DNA from: an uncultured Opitutales bacterium
Lineage (GTDB): Bacteria > Verrucomicrobiota > Verrucomicrobiia > Opitutales > Intestinicryptomonadaceae
NCBI GenBank assembly: GCA_900547395.1
Contig: URGP01000010.1
Span: 42,112 to 106,111, forward strand
DNA: 64,000 nucleotides
Direction of reading: 5' to 3'
The notes beneath the pieces were generated by a model. That model was not told the origin of the DNA. It ran no database searches and was given only the letters and a program-made list of their open reading frames with translations. Made by a program: the position numbers and the translations under genes. Below, piece by piece: positions 30,201 to 38,045 of the stretch. Each line of letters opens with the position of its first letter. Position 1 is the first letter of the stretch.

Positions 30201-31526
30201 AATTTGTCGCCGATGCCTTGGCAGCCTTCTTATGCCTTTGCGGAATCTTATGCAAGCCCCTTCTTGCGCCGCCAAAATGTTGTGGAATTCAACAAGGGAA
30301 ATGAAAACATATCTTCCAATCCGAATTATTCTCAGTGGGACTATATTTACGACAACGAAACCATAGACATTTCCTACCTTTTGAATGCTTCCATGTGGGA
30401 CAGGTTCTTCCTTTCCACTATCCCTCAAAACAGCGAGGCGTTTACCCCGATGGCGGGCATGCGTATGCCGAATACCCGCTTGTTCCTGACTTCGCTTCCC
30501 GAAGACACGAAAGACTTGAAGGCATCGGAAACGGCGTTTGAGGAAGCGGCGTCTCATATCGGCATTGACGGCGCGTTCAATGTCAACTCCACTTCTTACG
30601 AAGCATGGCGTTCTGTCTTGGGCGGTCTTTTGGGCGTAAAGCGCAAAACCTTGACAAACGGAACCATCAATTCCGATGGCGACCGTTCGGAAGATTCCGA
30701 TGAATTTAAAATGCCGAACCCCGGCGATTTAAATCCGCTCACTGTTCCCGAAGAAGGCAAGTATTTCTCTTACATAGACCTGAGCGTAGGCAGAAGGATA
30801 AGCGAATCCGAAATTGACATGCTTGCCCGCGAAATTGTCGCCGAAGTCAAGCGCAGGGCGCCGTTCTTCAGCCTTGCCGACTTCGTAAACCGCAGGCTTG
30901 AAGAGTTCACCACAGAAAACGACAAAGATGCGAACTATCTTTCAATGATGGGCACTCTCGCTGCCGCAATCCGCAGGAGCGAGCATATCTCTGACCGTCC
31001 AAACACTTTCTTTAATGACAGTTCAATGGAAGAGTATTTCAATAATGCCACTGAAAAGGGCGGCGGTTCTCTTCGTTGCGTTCCTGCAAAATATGTCACT
31101 TGCTACGATAATCGCACGGGAACCCCGAACCAGCTTGGTTCCCAGCAGGGCAACTGGCGCGATATAGGCGAGCAGCTCCGCGAAGCAAAGCGCGAGTTTT
31201 TGGACGCCGCCTTGCAAGTTCCGCACAATGAAACAAATGCGCAGGCGTGGAGCACTCGCGGCGCAAGAGGCTTGCTAAACCAGGCAGACCTGCTAAGCGC
31301 GATTGGTCCCGTGATTACAGTAAGGGGCGACACCTTTGTTGTAAGGGCTTACGGCGAAAGCAAGAATGCCTTGATGGGTAACACGTCAAAAGCCTACTGC
31401 GAAGCCGTTGTTCAGCGCACGGCAGAGCCCGTGAGGTCGGGCGACGACAAAGTTGCGCCCGAAAGCGAATTTGGCAGAAAGTTTAAGATTGTGTCGTTTA
31501 AGTGGCTTACAAACGCAGAGCTTTAA
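27216..31526 (+). CDS. Verru_Chthon cassette protein A-like giant prepilin-type protein
   Basis: 1436 residues. The N-terminus is a type IV prepilin-like signal: basic KSRNAAKRK, then the hydrophobic AFALVLAIGAMAFMVLLTLT and helix continuing to a KLRILNAQKQAREA segment. The C-terminus has the pattern of the Verru_Chthon cassette A family: LLNQADLLSAIGPVITVRGD, then TFVVRAYGESKN and AYCEAVVQRTAEPVR. The long middle is rich in Asn, Ser and aromatic residues, as in secreted beta-rich proteins. In Verrucomicrobiota the A protein usually sits with B, C and D prepilin-like partners; none is adjacent here. The ATG at 27216 is chosen for the signal; a terminator at 31601 ends the gene. Function of the cassette is unknown. 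Confidence 0.85.
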   Translation: MKHLRKSRNAAKRKAFALVLAIGAMAFMVLLTLTLSAIISSKLRILNAQKQAREARSHAVLGMSIAISNLQRTVGKDNAITVQSSIFDQDPETVRIDNVKTPYVVGTFNVKKDASNLTAKELQDEQRELVDVIKNGGNSPEVSWLVSGQKRLKNPISESPEDLSDETITLAEYSLLTEYPAEYGGKISASDKTEKVEVKAGKVRFDANQGQSGEGAYAWWVSDESQKAKINLTRPEMYLDKEMPNVSSLTNQAPVDPRVPQVINTSFISELSELGLSPFARNYNEENSKNIAKISTLDELPIVDASLTEWAKNNKGDYTAVSVGLPVDVTQGRLKEDLTVYLYTGKGLKDNDPIIRGGNTSSDKEYTGVDFGLRSYTKHLPTFGILRSFATYALDKTTFQAGVNPQAQVINTQKSENTHGVYPIVESAEWMLFPAYDINISNRNAAFTLNPSALSSFRLNINYIMYLRVVLRNPFNVTINQSNYILRIGTPIAAYLSNDEASPEMRTRWVRHYYDADGKEQKQYINVVFKASRTNANRAPHFADFLEDYMDNNMPTMNFNLRSIKLLPGESVELCQPKIALDQNEFSPAKVQNLSASKNLLEPGKIQVSDGYSSQWAALPQKCFKISTDLNLTFNASRSNIPDNIAEYTFDEASKCYKKTVEVNGEQKEEIIRPFVYDEFKSNNSSIEISGIGDAFDGWPLFELEQTMRSDGHNKVPYHFNLKELTSSSAKGRSYTRNALELLSANKKRLWKHDLTEWDSANGVNPSTYNSGTGRDRTHNFYRHDDNQMNPWGIDSVYFSDDVMKDYIAIVQNTSKFFDTTLKFGVNGGHEIPLFYNKITNKIQINNLLDKSRILFTIRLPNWNTIFNSIFSSYNYRATQLIDSDYLNDQHVIRRSCTNGTVGMQDCGSASRNASYFFGQKANTGYHTWSNSTYPVDGMKASNNRTLQGNYPNHYGLLSPISGAARHDYDGLIFAPFDLPRKETDLMSLAHFRHANLSPMPWQPSYAFAESYASPFLRRQNVVEFNKGNENISSNPNYSQWDYIYDNETIDISYLLNASMWDRFFLSTIPQNSEAFTPMAGMRMPNTRLFLTSLPEDTKDLKASETAFEEAASHIGIDGAFNVNSTSYEAWRSVLGGLLGVKRKTLTNGTINSDGDRSEDSDEFKMPNPGDLNPLTVPEEGKYFSYIDLSVGRRISESEIDMLAREIVAEVKRRAPFFSLADFVNRRLEEFTTENDKDANYLSMMGTLAAAIRRSEHISDRPNTFFNDSSMEEYFNNATEKGGGSLRCVPAKYVTCYDNRTGTPNQLGSQQGNWRDIGEQLREAKREFLDAALQVPHNETNAQAWSTRGARGLLNQADLLSAIGPVITVRGDTFVVRAYGESKNALMGNTSKAYCEAVVQRTAEPVRSGDDKVAPESEFGRKFKIVSFKWLTNAEL

Positions 31527-31600
31527 TTCGGCGTTGAAAATTTGAAAGCGCGCTTTTTAAGAGCCGCTTTTGAATTTAGTGCGAAACAGAAATTTTATTG

Positions 31601-31630
31601 GGAGATTGCAAATTTGCAGTCTCCTTTTTT
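31601..31630 (+). terminator. Rho-independent terminator of the Verru_Chthon A gene
   Basis: GGAGATTGC/GCAGTCTCC stem (one G-U pair), six-base loop, then six T. The remaining spacer to 31786 holds nothing convincing. Confidence 0.85.
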
Positions 31631-31786
31631 ATTGGAGCACCATAAAATGAAGCAATGTAATGGCGTTTCCTCGTGGCTTAAATATTTAATACCTTCAAAA
31701 CAGCTTGTAAAATTACAAACAAAAATTGGGAGTGCCGTATGCCAATGAGTTTTTTAATGATTCGATTTTCCGAAAGCTCTTCGGGG

Positions 31787-32857
31787 TTATTTGTTTGAAA
31801 TGTTCAGAACAAGCATTTCGTTTTTTGTGCCGATTCTGAAAGGAGGCCCCCAAAGTGAAATTCCGGAACTTACGAACGAGTGGCAGGAGTTTATTTTCTT
31901 GTATCCGCAGTCAAGTTCAAACAGAAGTTTTGTAATCATGTTTAGCGGAAACATTTGTCCGTTGTGGCTGTGTCCGCTGATTTGTATGTCAAATCCCAAG
32001 TTCGCTTTGTCTTGCAAATTGTGCGGTCGGTGGTCTAAGAGCAGGGACGGCAATTCGGGTTTTAGCTGTTTTACAATATCGTTTTCCCTCTTTGACTTTT
32101 TGTTTGAAAAGTCGTCAAGACCCGCAATTTGAAGCCCGTTTTCAAGAATTGCAACTTCGCCTTTCAAAAGTTTTATGTTTGAGTCCTTGTAAAATTCCTC
32201 CGATTTTTTTGCTCCCGCGAGATATTCGTGGTTTCCGAAAACCGCAAATACTCCCATTGGAGCGTTGAGGCGTTTTAAAATTTCAGAAATATTGCGATGC
32301 CGCAAAACTTCGGTATTATCGTCAATCAAGTCTCCGACTATCAGGATTGCATCGGGGGTTTGCGCGTTTATTGCGCTTACGATATTTTCGATTTTGCGCC
32401 TGCTTGACCCGTAGCCCAAATGTAAGTCGCTTGTCGCCACGATTTTTACGGGAAAGGCAACCGGCTTTTCGATTTTAACGTCATATTCCCTTGTTTCAAA
32501 ATTTCGGTTTTTTATAAGTCCGAAAATCAAAACGGCGGCAGTTGCAATTAGAGCCGCAAAAAATGCGAAGGGAATTTTTATATGCAACATAGCCAAAAGA
32601 GCCAAAAAAAGAGAAATGAACGAAAAATAAAATATAAAGCCAATCCATATCGTTGAAACAGAGAAAAGTCCCTGCAATAGAAACGATGGCGCGCCGAGGT
32701 TGCGCATAAAAAAGTAGATTGGAAACGACAGCGAAAGCACCGCAAAAACAAATGTAAAAATGGGGTTTTCAGCCAAAATTTTGGGAAATTGGAAATAGGA
32801 ATAAGCGCATGCCGCAAGGAATGCAAACGATATGCCGGATAAAATCAGAACTTTCAT
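31787..32857 (-). CDS. Membrane metallophosphoesterase (YaeI/YkuE-like)
   Basis: 356 residues. Three or four N-terminal hydrophobic helices (about 3-22, 33-50, 62-90 and 95-115) precede a calcineurin-like phosphoesterase domain with the full dinuclear-metal motif set: D144-x-H146 (ATSDLHLGYG), GDLIDD at 175-180, GNHEY at 208-212 and GHSHNGQMFP near residue 296. Related proteins act at the membrane face on lipid or nucleotide phosphates, including YaeI/LpxH-like activities, but the substrate here is unknown. It is separated from the Cys-rich lipoprotein gene by that gene's terminator. Confidence 0.88.
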   Translation of the reverse strand: MKVLILSGISFAFLAACAYSYFQFPKILAENPIFTFVFAVLSLSFPIYFFMRNLGAPSFLLQGLFSVSTIWIGFIFYFSFISLFLALLAMLHIKIPFAFFAALIATAAVLIFGLIKNRNFETREYDVKIEKPVAFPVKIVATSDLHLGYGSSRRKIENIVSAINAQTPDAILIVGDLIDDNTEVLRHRNISEILKRLNAPMGVFAVFGNHEYLAGAKKSEEFYKDSNIKLLKGEVAILENGLQIAGLDDFSNKKSKRENDIVKQLKPELPSLLLDHRPHNLQDKANLGFDIQISGHSHNGQMFPLNMITKLLFELDCGYKKINSCHSFVSSGISLWGPPFRIGTKNEMLVLNISNK

Positions 32858-32863
32858 AAAAAT

Positions 32864-32892
32864 AAAAAAACGCCAAAAGAAAGCTTTTGGCG
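32864..32892 (-). terminator. Rho-independent terminator of the Cys-rich lipoprotein gene
   Basis: Minus-strand CGCCAAAAG/CTTTTGGCG stem, four-base loop, then seven T. Confidence 0.85.
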
Positions 32893-32913
32893 TTTTGCGT
32901 GAAAATCAAGACA

Positions 32914-33138
32914 TTATTTGTTTTCGACTGTTTTCGGGCATTCTTTGGTTGCCGGACAGTCTTTTTTTGCGACAGGGCAGTTTTTTGCCATTGGGCATTG
33001 CGCGTTAGCGGGGCATGTTTGAGCCGCAACGGGACAATTTTTGGCTTGCGGGCAGGTGTCGCATGGTTTTGAGCAGCATGCCGTAAGTCCGAACAGGGCA
33101 ACTGCGGCAAGGGATGCCATTAGCATAATCTTTTTCAT
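32914..33138 (-). CDS. Small Cys-rich lipoprotein
   Basis: 74 residues. A signal peptide with lipobox LTAC (residues 18-21) predicts an outer- or inner-membrane lipoprotein. The mature part is a chain of Cys-Pro repeats of the CPxxxxCP type (KNCPVAAQTCPANAQCPMAK and onward) with ten cysteines in about 55 residues, as in small metal-binding or redox lipoproteins. A strong AAGGAG site precedes the ATG. It starts 31 bp after the carbonic-anhydrase-fold gene, which itself has a Cys/His-rich tail, so the pair likely share a metal-related role; that role is inferred from composition. Confidence 0.8.
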   Translation of the reverse strand: MKKIMLMASLAAVALFGLTACCSKPCDTCPQAKNCPVAAQTCPANAQCPMAKNCPVAKKDCPATKECPKTVENK

Positions 33139-33169
33139 GATATTCTCCTTTTTTGTTTTTTTCTAAATG

Positions 33170-34003
33170 CTATTTTGTTTTCTTCGTACTTTTTGCCGAT
33201 TTTTTAACAGATTTTTTGCATTCTTTGGACGCATTTTTCGCGGACTTGCCTTCATGTTTGCATTTGCATTCGCCTTTTGCGTGGTGGCTCCCGTCGCAGT
33301 CTCCATTGTGGCAATGGCATTCTTCGCCTTCGCCGTTTTCTTCGCAATGGCATTTGTGCTTTCCGTGCCCGCCACAGCAACAGTGATGTTCAAATTCGGG
33401 GGCATCTTCGCCTTTTGCAAGGCATTTGTCTGCGTATTCGGCGGGGGTATCGCAACATGCAAAGCCCATGTCTTGGAAATATTCCTTGTGGGTTTGGGCG
33501 ACTTCAAGATACTTTGTCGCCCAGTCGCGGATTTTTGAGCGCGCTTTCAAGTCCATGGTTTTCACTATTTTTGCGGGAACGCCCATAACCACGCTCCCGT
33601 CGGGGATTACCGTGCCTTTTGTGACGAGGGCGCAAGCTCCGATTACGCACTGGTTGCCGATTTTTGCGCCGTCCAAAATGGTTGCGCCCATTCCGATCAG
33701 AGTTTCGTTGCCGATTTCGCAGGCGTGCAGGATTGCCCCGTGCCCGACTGTGGTATAGTCTCCGATTTTCACTCCGTAGTCGTCCGCAAGGTGCACCATT
33801 GTGCCGTCTTGGACGTTCGAACCTTCTCCGACTTCTATTGAGTTGATGTCTGCCCTCATCACGACTCCTGGCCAGACGCTGGATTTTGGTCCGATTTTAA
33901 CATCGCCGATTATGACGGCGTGCGGGCTTACATAAGCGTCGGGATGGATTCTCGGAGACGAGGCGAAATATTTGTCGAGGCGTTCTTTTGTTGTCATATT
34001 CAA
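33170..34003 (-). CDS. Gamma-carbonic-anhydrase-fold protein with Cys/His-rich C-terminal tail
   Basis: 277 residues against about 170-190 for the family. Residues 1-175 are a left-handed beta-helix hexapeptide-repeat protein of the gamma-CA class (IIGDVKIGPKSSVWPGVVMR, ADINSIEVGEGSNVQDGT), with the three zinc histidines in place: H71 (MVHLADD), H88 and H93 (VGHGAILHACEIG). The extension 200-277 is unusual: residues 206-250 hold ten His and ten Cys (HHCCCGGHGKHKCHCEEN and onward), then a Lys/Ser-rich tail. This looks like a metallothionein- or metallochaperone-like module fused to the enzyme. Carbonic anhydrase activity itself is not assured, since many homologues are inactive. It is co-transcribed with the Cys-rich lipoprotein. 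Confidence 0.88.
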   Translation of the reverse strand: MNMTTKERLDKYFASSPRIHPDAYVSPHAVIIGDVKIGPKSSVWPGVVMRADINSIEVGEGSNVQDGTMVHLADDYGVKIGDYTTVGHGAILHACEIGNETLIGMGATILDGAKIGNQCVIGACALVTKGTVIPDGSVVMGVPAKIVKTMDLKARSKIRDWATKYLEVAQTHKEYFQDMGFACCDTPAEYADKCLAKGEDAPEFEHHCCCGGHGKHKCHCEENGEGEECHCHNGDCDGSHHAKGECKCKHEGKSAKNASKECKKSVKKSAKSTKKTK

Positions 34004-34230
34004 ATTATTTTTTTTTGAAAATATCTTTCTTTGTTTTGTGAAGTCAAGCCGATATTATTATCGTAAAGCTTATATTTTTTTTCTTTACAACTCTACTTTA
34101 CAGTACTAATTTTTTTATAAATTTTTTAGAGGGGGGCGTTTTAAGGGCTGAGTGCGCTTTTGGTTTTTTGTGTTTTCAGTCTTTAATCGGCTTAATCGGG
34201 AAAATTTAACATAAAAACGGAGGATAAATC

Positions 34231-35577
34231 ATGAATGCTAAATTCTATACGAGAAGACAGTTTTTGAAAAGCTCCTTCTTTGGGGGGGCGGGGCTTTTAA
34301 TTGCTTCGAATATGTTTGCGCGCACTTGTCTTGCGCCGAATGGCAAGATAAACTTGGCGATTATCGGCTGCGGCAAGATGGCGGACGGGCATATCGGCGG
34401 GTTGATTCATTCGCCGCTTTGCAAGATTATCGCGGTTTGCGACGTTGATTCCGCGCGCACGGAGTATCAAAAAAGGCGCATTGAAAGCGAATACAAAAAG
34501 CGCGGGGACGCCGCTCCCGATGTCAAGGAATACAAGGACTTCCGCGAACTTTTGGCAAATCCGTCCGTTGACGCGGTTTTGATAGCGACTCCCGACCACT
34601 GGCACGCAATTCCCGCTATTTGCGCGGTTAACGCGGGCAAGGCGGTGTATTGCGAAAAGCCTTTGACTTTCACTGTCGAAGAGGGCAGAAAGCTCGTTAA
34701 TGCGGCAAAGCGCATGGGCGTTCCGTTTCAGGTCGGCTCCCAGCAGCGCAGTTCCGCCGAGTTCAAGCGTGCCGCGCAGCTTGCCCGCAACAAATATTTG
34801 GGCGAAATCAAAGAAGTTTATGTAAGTGTCAGCGCGGGCAACGCCACTCCGCGCAACTGGAAAATCGAAGAATGCCCGAGCACGGTTGACTGGGATTTCT
34901 GGTGCGGACCTGCTCCCTACAATCCTTATTCAAGCCAGCTTTTGCCAAAAATAGACCCGAAGGCAAGCAAGCCGCACGAAGCGTACGGCTGGAATTCATG
35001 GCGTCACCACCTCGACTACGGCAATGGCTCTCAGGCAGACTGGGGTGCGCACCAGTTTGACATTGCCTTGTGGGGCTTGGGCTTGGACGGCAAGGGCATC
35101 AAGTATATCGAGCTTACCGACAAGGAAGATATGCCCGGCGAAAAGCACTGGCGCATGTACCGCTATTTGACTGAAAGCGGAATACCGATTTACAGGGGCA
35201 ACCACCCCGCAATCCCAAAAAGATTGCACGGCGGCTTGACTTTCGTATGTGAAAAGGGCTTGATTTCCGCCGCGCGCGGACACTTCTGGTCAGACAGGGA
35301 AGCGTTGGAAACCGCAAAGTTGAGAGATGACGACGTTTCCTTGATTTCTTCGGAAGCGCACAAGGAAAACTTCCTAAACGCCGTCTTGAAGGGTACTCCG
35401 CTTGCCGCTCCCGTCGAAGTTGGCCATTCAACCGGCACTCTCTGCATAATCGGCAACATCGCCTACAATTTGGGGCGCAGTCTCGAATGGGATTGGAAGT
35501 CCGAAAAATTCGTAAACGACGCCGAAGCCTGCAAATTCCTATCCCGTCCGAACCGCGGGGAATGGGCGGCGTACTAA
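34231..35577 (+). CDS. Tat-exported Gfo/Idh/MocA family oxidoreductase
   Basis: 448 residues. A twin-arginine signal (YTRRQFLKSS, RR at 8-9, then a hydrophobic stretch) sends it folded across the membrane with its cofactor. The Rossmann motif INLAIIGCGKMADGHIGG starts near residue 40, PDHWHA at 121-126 and the catalytic EKP at 142-144 (YCEKPLTFTVEEG) follow, and the C-terminal domain has WRHHLDYGNGSQADWGAHQF. Members use tightly bound NAD(P) to oxidise or epimerise sugars, or act as glycosidases. A good site (CGGAGGA) lies before the ATG. The next gene begins 26 bp downstream, so they are an operon. Substrate is unknown. Confidence 0.93.
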   Translation: MNAKFYTRRQFLKSSFFGGAGLLIASNMFARTCLAPNGKINLAIIGCGKMADGHIGGLIHSPLCKIIAVCDVDSARTEYQKRRIESEYKKRGDAAPDVKEYKDFRELLANPSVDAVLIATPDHWHAIPAICAVNAGKAVYCEKPLTFTVEEGRKLVNAAKRMGVPFQVGSQQRSSAEFKRAAQLARNKYLGEIKEVYVSVSAGNATPRNWKIEECPSTVDWDFWCGPAPYNPYSSQLLPKIDPKASKPHEAYGWNSWRHHLDYGNGSQADWGAHQFDIALWGLGLDGKGIKYIELTDKEDMPGEKHWRMYRYLTESGIPIYRGNHPAIPKRLHGGLTFVCEKGLISAARGHFWSDREALETAKLRDDDVSLISSEAHKENFLNAVLKGTPLAAPVEVGHSTGTLCIIGNIAYNLGRSLEWDWKSEKFVNDAEACKFLSRPNRGEWAAY

Positions 35578-35602
35578 TAACAGGGAAAGGAGATTTTTGA
35601 AC

Positions 35603-37819
35603 ATGAAAAAGACACTCTTTACACTTTGCTTTTTTGCCACGGCACTTTCTTTTGCCGCTCATCCAAATTCAAAACCTGCTTCGGCTGAAGAAATTTGCAG
35701 TGCAATGCAGGATATGCGCTCCTACGACTGGGGGCAGTCTTCGGGAAAGCTTGAAGCTTATTTGTATCCGCTATACCGCACTTCGACTTCCGACAAAAAG
35801 GCGGCTGTCGCCATTGAGCAAAAGGCTGTCGAAGAATTGAAAGGCGGACAGGGAACAACGCGCTACAAGGAGCTCCTCGGCGAAACTCTGGCTATTTGCG
35901 GAATTTCATCGACTGCAAACGAGCTTGCCGACATAGTCGCAAAAAACTGCTCGAAAGAGGAAAACCGCCGCTGGATTGAGCGCGTCATGATTGCGCTTGG
36001 CAGGGCTTCCGACAAGGGCGCGAAAGACGCACTCTTGAAGCTTTCCGGAGTGAAGGGATATGTTTCGATTGACGCGATTTCAGCTCTCGGCTCGCGCGGC
36101 GAAGCGGACAAGGAAATCGCAAAAATCCTTGCATCTGCGGGAAAAGACAAGCAGAAGTATTACGCCTCTGTGGCGGCTCTTGCCAGAATTTCCTCTCCCG
36201 TCTCGTTCAAGGCTCTTTTAACGGCAATGTCGAAGGCTCCCGAGCCTGCGATGAAGCTTGCGGCAGGGGAAGCGTTGATTTCTTCTGCAAGCTCGTCCAA
36301 AAAGGCGGCGAAGGTCTTGGAAGACAGCGCAAACAAGATTTTGTCGGACTCAAAGTCAGATCTGCCCTTGCAGCTTGACGCGTATTCCGCATTGGTAAGG
36401 CTTGGCAAGGCACCCGCTCCCAAATCGAAAGATTTTCTAATTGCGGCAATAGACGTATTCGGCACAAACAAAAAGCTTGCGGCTCCCGCATTCTTGGATT
36501 TTTCAAAGCTTGAAGAACCCGAACAGACATTGCTTGTGCAGGCTTACGCCCGCAGGGGAGACGGTTTTGACAAGATTATCAAGCTGAATCCGAAATCTGC
36601 CCCTCTTGCCGAAGCGATTGCCTTTGCGGCATCGCGAATGGGAAGCGAAAAGGACTTTGAAAAGCTTGCGTCTTTTGCTCCGCTCTTTTCAGGCGACAGA
36701 GAAAAGGCCGTCCTTGCCCAATACATAAGCGAAATCAGGGCAAGCGGAAAGCTTTTGAAGCTTGCCGACCTCGCAAAAAATTCCAAGAGCGAAGATGAAA
36801 AGAAAGTGCTTTTGATGGCTACCGAAAACCTCGATTCGTCGAGTGTTGCCGATTCGCTTTTGGATGTCGTTAAAAACGGAGCAAGCGACGACAAGATTGC
36901 GGCTTTGAAGACATTGAATACGGCGCAGTCGAAGAACGCCTATGTATTCGTGAAGGTTGCCGAGCTTTTCCCGACTTTGAAGGGCAAGGAAATTCAGGCG
37001 GCGCAAAGGCTGCTTGTAAATCTTTCGCGCGTATCTTGCAATGAGCAGATGTTCAAGGCGGCGGCAGAGCAGTACGCAAAGGCTTCAGACGGCAAAACAA
37101 AGGCATTCTTTGTAAGGTTTGCCGCTCCATTTGGAAGCAGGGAAGCCGCGGATTTCCTCGCAAAAGCGTATCTTGACGGCTTCAAGAACGAAGCTTTGCG
37201 CGAGTTTGCCCAATTTAAGAGCGAAAACGCTTTTGATGCCTTGAAAAAAATCGAGGGCGCGGACGCCGCAAACAAGGAAAAAATCCGCAATACGGGCATC
37301 AATATCTTGCAGCAAAACGGGCTTCTTAAATCTCCTTATTTGAAGTATATTTCGTCAACTGCCATAAATTCCCGAGAAAAGAATTTGGAAAACATGCTTG
37401 AAATGCCGAATATGCTTGCGGCGGAGGAAGTAAAGCTTCCAAACGGAATGAAGGGGCGCGCAACGCACGGAGCCAATGAATTGGCAAGGGCGTTTGACGG
37501 GGATATGTCTTCGCGCTGGGCGAGCGGAATGTCGCGCGAGCCGGGCATTGCGGTCATGTTTGAATTGCCGTCTTCCGAAACAGTGAAAGGCTTGGAATTT
37601 ATGCTCGGCAATTCGACGGGCGACAGGGTTCTCGAACCTAAAGTCTTTGTCGGCGACGAAATCGGAAACATGCGCAAGGCGAAAATAAAGTATGAAGGCG
37701 CGCCGAAAAGCGACATCATTACTTTTGAGAAACCCGAAAAGGCAAAGTTTATTTGCGTTGTAAACACAAAGGCTGCAGGTGGCTACTGGTCGATTTACGA
37801 AGTAAAAATTCAAAAGTAG
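35603..37819 (+). CDS. Secreted HEAT-repeat protein with C-terminal F5/8 type C domain
   Basis: 738 residues with a signal peptide (MKKTLFTLCFFATALSFA). Helical HEAT-like repeats fill residues about 60-600 (for example KGYVSIDAISALGSRGEADK). From about residue 610 a discoidin/F5/8 type C-like carbohydrate-binding domain follows (ELARAFDGDMSSRWASGMSR, GYWSIYEVKIQK). The same arrangement forms the C-terminal two-thirds of the ThuA fusion at 49138-52701, but here the ThuA domain is missing. The frame opens with TTG at 35597; ATG at 35603 is preferred because AAGGAG lies ten bases upstream. It is the second gene of the Gfo/Idh/MocA operon and is closed by a terminator. Confidence 0.82.
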   Translation: MKKTLFTLCFFATALSFAAHPNSKPASAEEICSAMQDMRSYDWGQSSGKLEAYLYPLYRTSTSDKKAAVAIEQKAVEELKGGQGTTRYKELLGETLAICGISSTANELADIVAKNCSKEENRRWIERVMIALGRASDKGAKDALLKLSGVKGYVSIDAISALGSRGEADKEIAKILASAGKDKQKYYASVAALARISSPVSFKALLTAMSKAPEPAMKLAAGEALISSASSSKKAAKVLEDSANKILSDSKSDLPLQLDAYSALVRLGKAPAPKSKDFLIAAIDVFGTNKKLAAPAFLDFSKLEEPEQTLLVQAYARRGDGFDKIIKLNPKSAPLAEAIAFAASRMGSEKDFEKLASFAPLFSGDREKAVLAQYISEIRASGKLLKLADLAKNSKSEDEKKVLLMATENLDSSSVADSLLDVVKNGASDDKIAALKTLNTAQSKNAYVFVKVAELFPTLKGKEIQAAQRLLVNLSRVSCNEQMFKAAAEQYAKASDGKTKAFFVRFAAPFGSREAADFLAKAYLDGFKNEALREFAQFKSENAFDALKKIEGADAANKEKIRNTGINILQQNGLLKSPYLKYISSTAINSREKNLENMLEMPNMLAAEEVKLPNGMKGRATHGANELARAFDGDMSSRWASGMSREPGIAVMFELPSSETVKGLEFMLGNSTGDRVLEPKVFVGDEIGNMRKAKIKYEGAPKSDIITFEKPEKAKFICVVNTKAAGGYWSIYEVKIQK

Positions 37820-37845
37820 CCTGCGGGTTTTAACCTTGAATTTTG

Positions 37846-37874
37846 GCGGCGCAAAACAATGCGCCGCTTTTTTT
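37846..37874 (+). terminator. Rho-independent terminator of the Gfo/HEAT operon
   Basis: Perfect 8-bp stem GCGGCGCA/TGCGCCGC with a six-base loop and seven T. Confidence 0.9.
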
Positions 37875-37999
37875 GGGATTTTATTCGGAAGGAATTTTGC
37901 GAGAGCACATTTTTTTGAAAATTTGTTTGCAAAGCGAAAAAAAAGCCCTAATCTTATTTTTATATTTTTAGTAGTTCAGTAGTTTAGTTTATTCGAAAC

Positions 38000-38040
38000 A
38001 AAAAAGGCGGTCTGATTTTCAGGCCGCCTTGCTTTTTTTC
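38000..38040. terminator. Terminator, mainly for the minus-strand gene at 38046
   Basis: AAGGCGGTCTGA/TCAGGCCGCCTT stem with T-runs on both strands; placed right after the stop of the PLP-fold gene. Confidence 0.8.
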
Positions 38041-38045
38041 GGTAT

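Noticed and set aside
31542..31748. 68-codon frame after the Verru_Chthon A gene
   Set aside because: It runs through the terminator hairpin at 31601-31630 and has no ribosome site.
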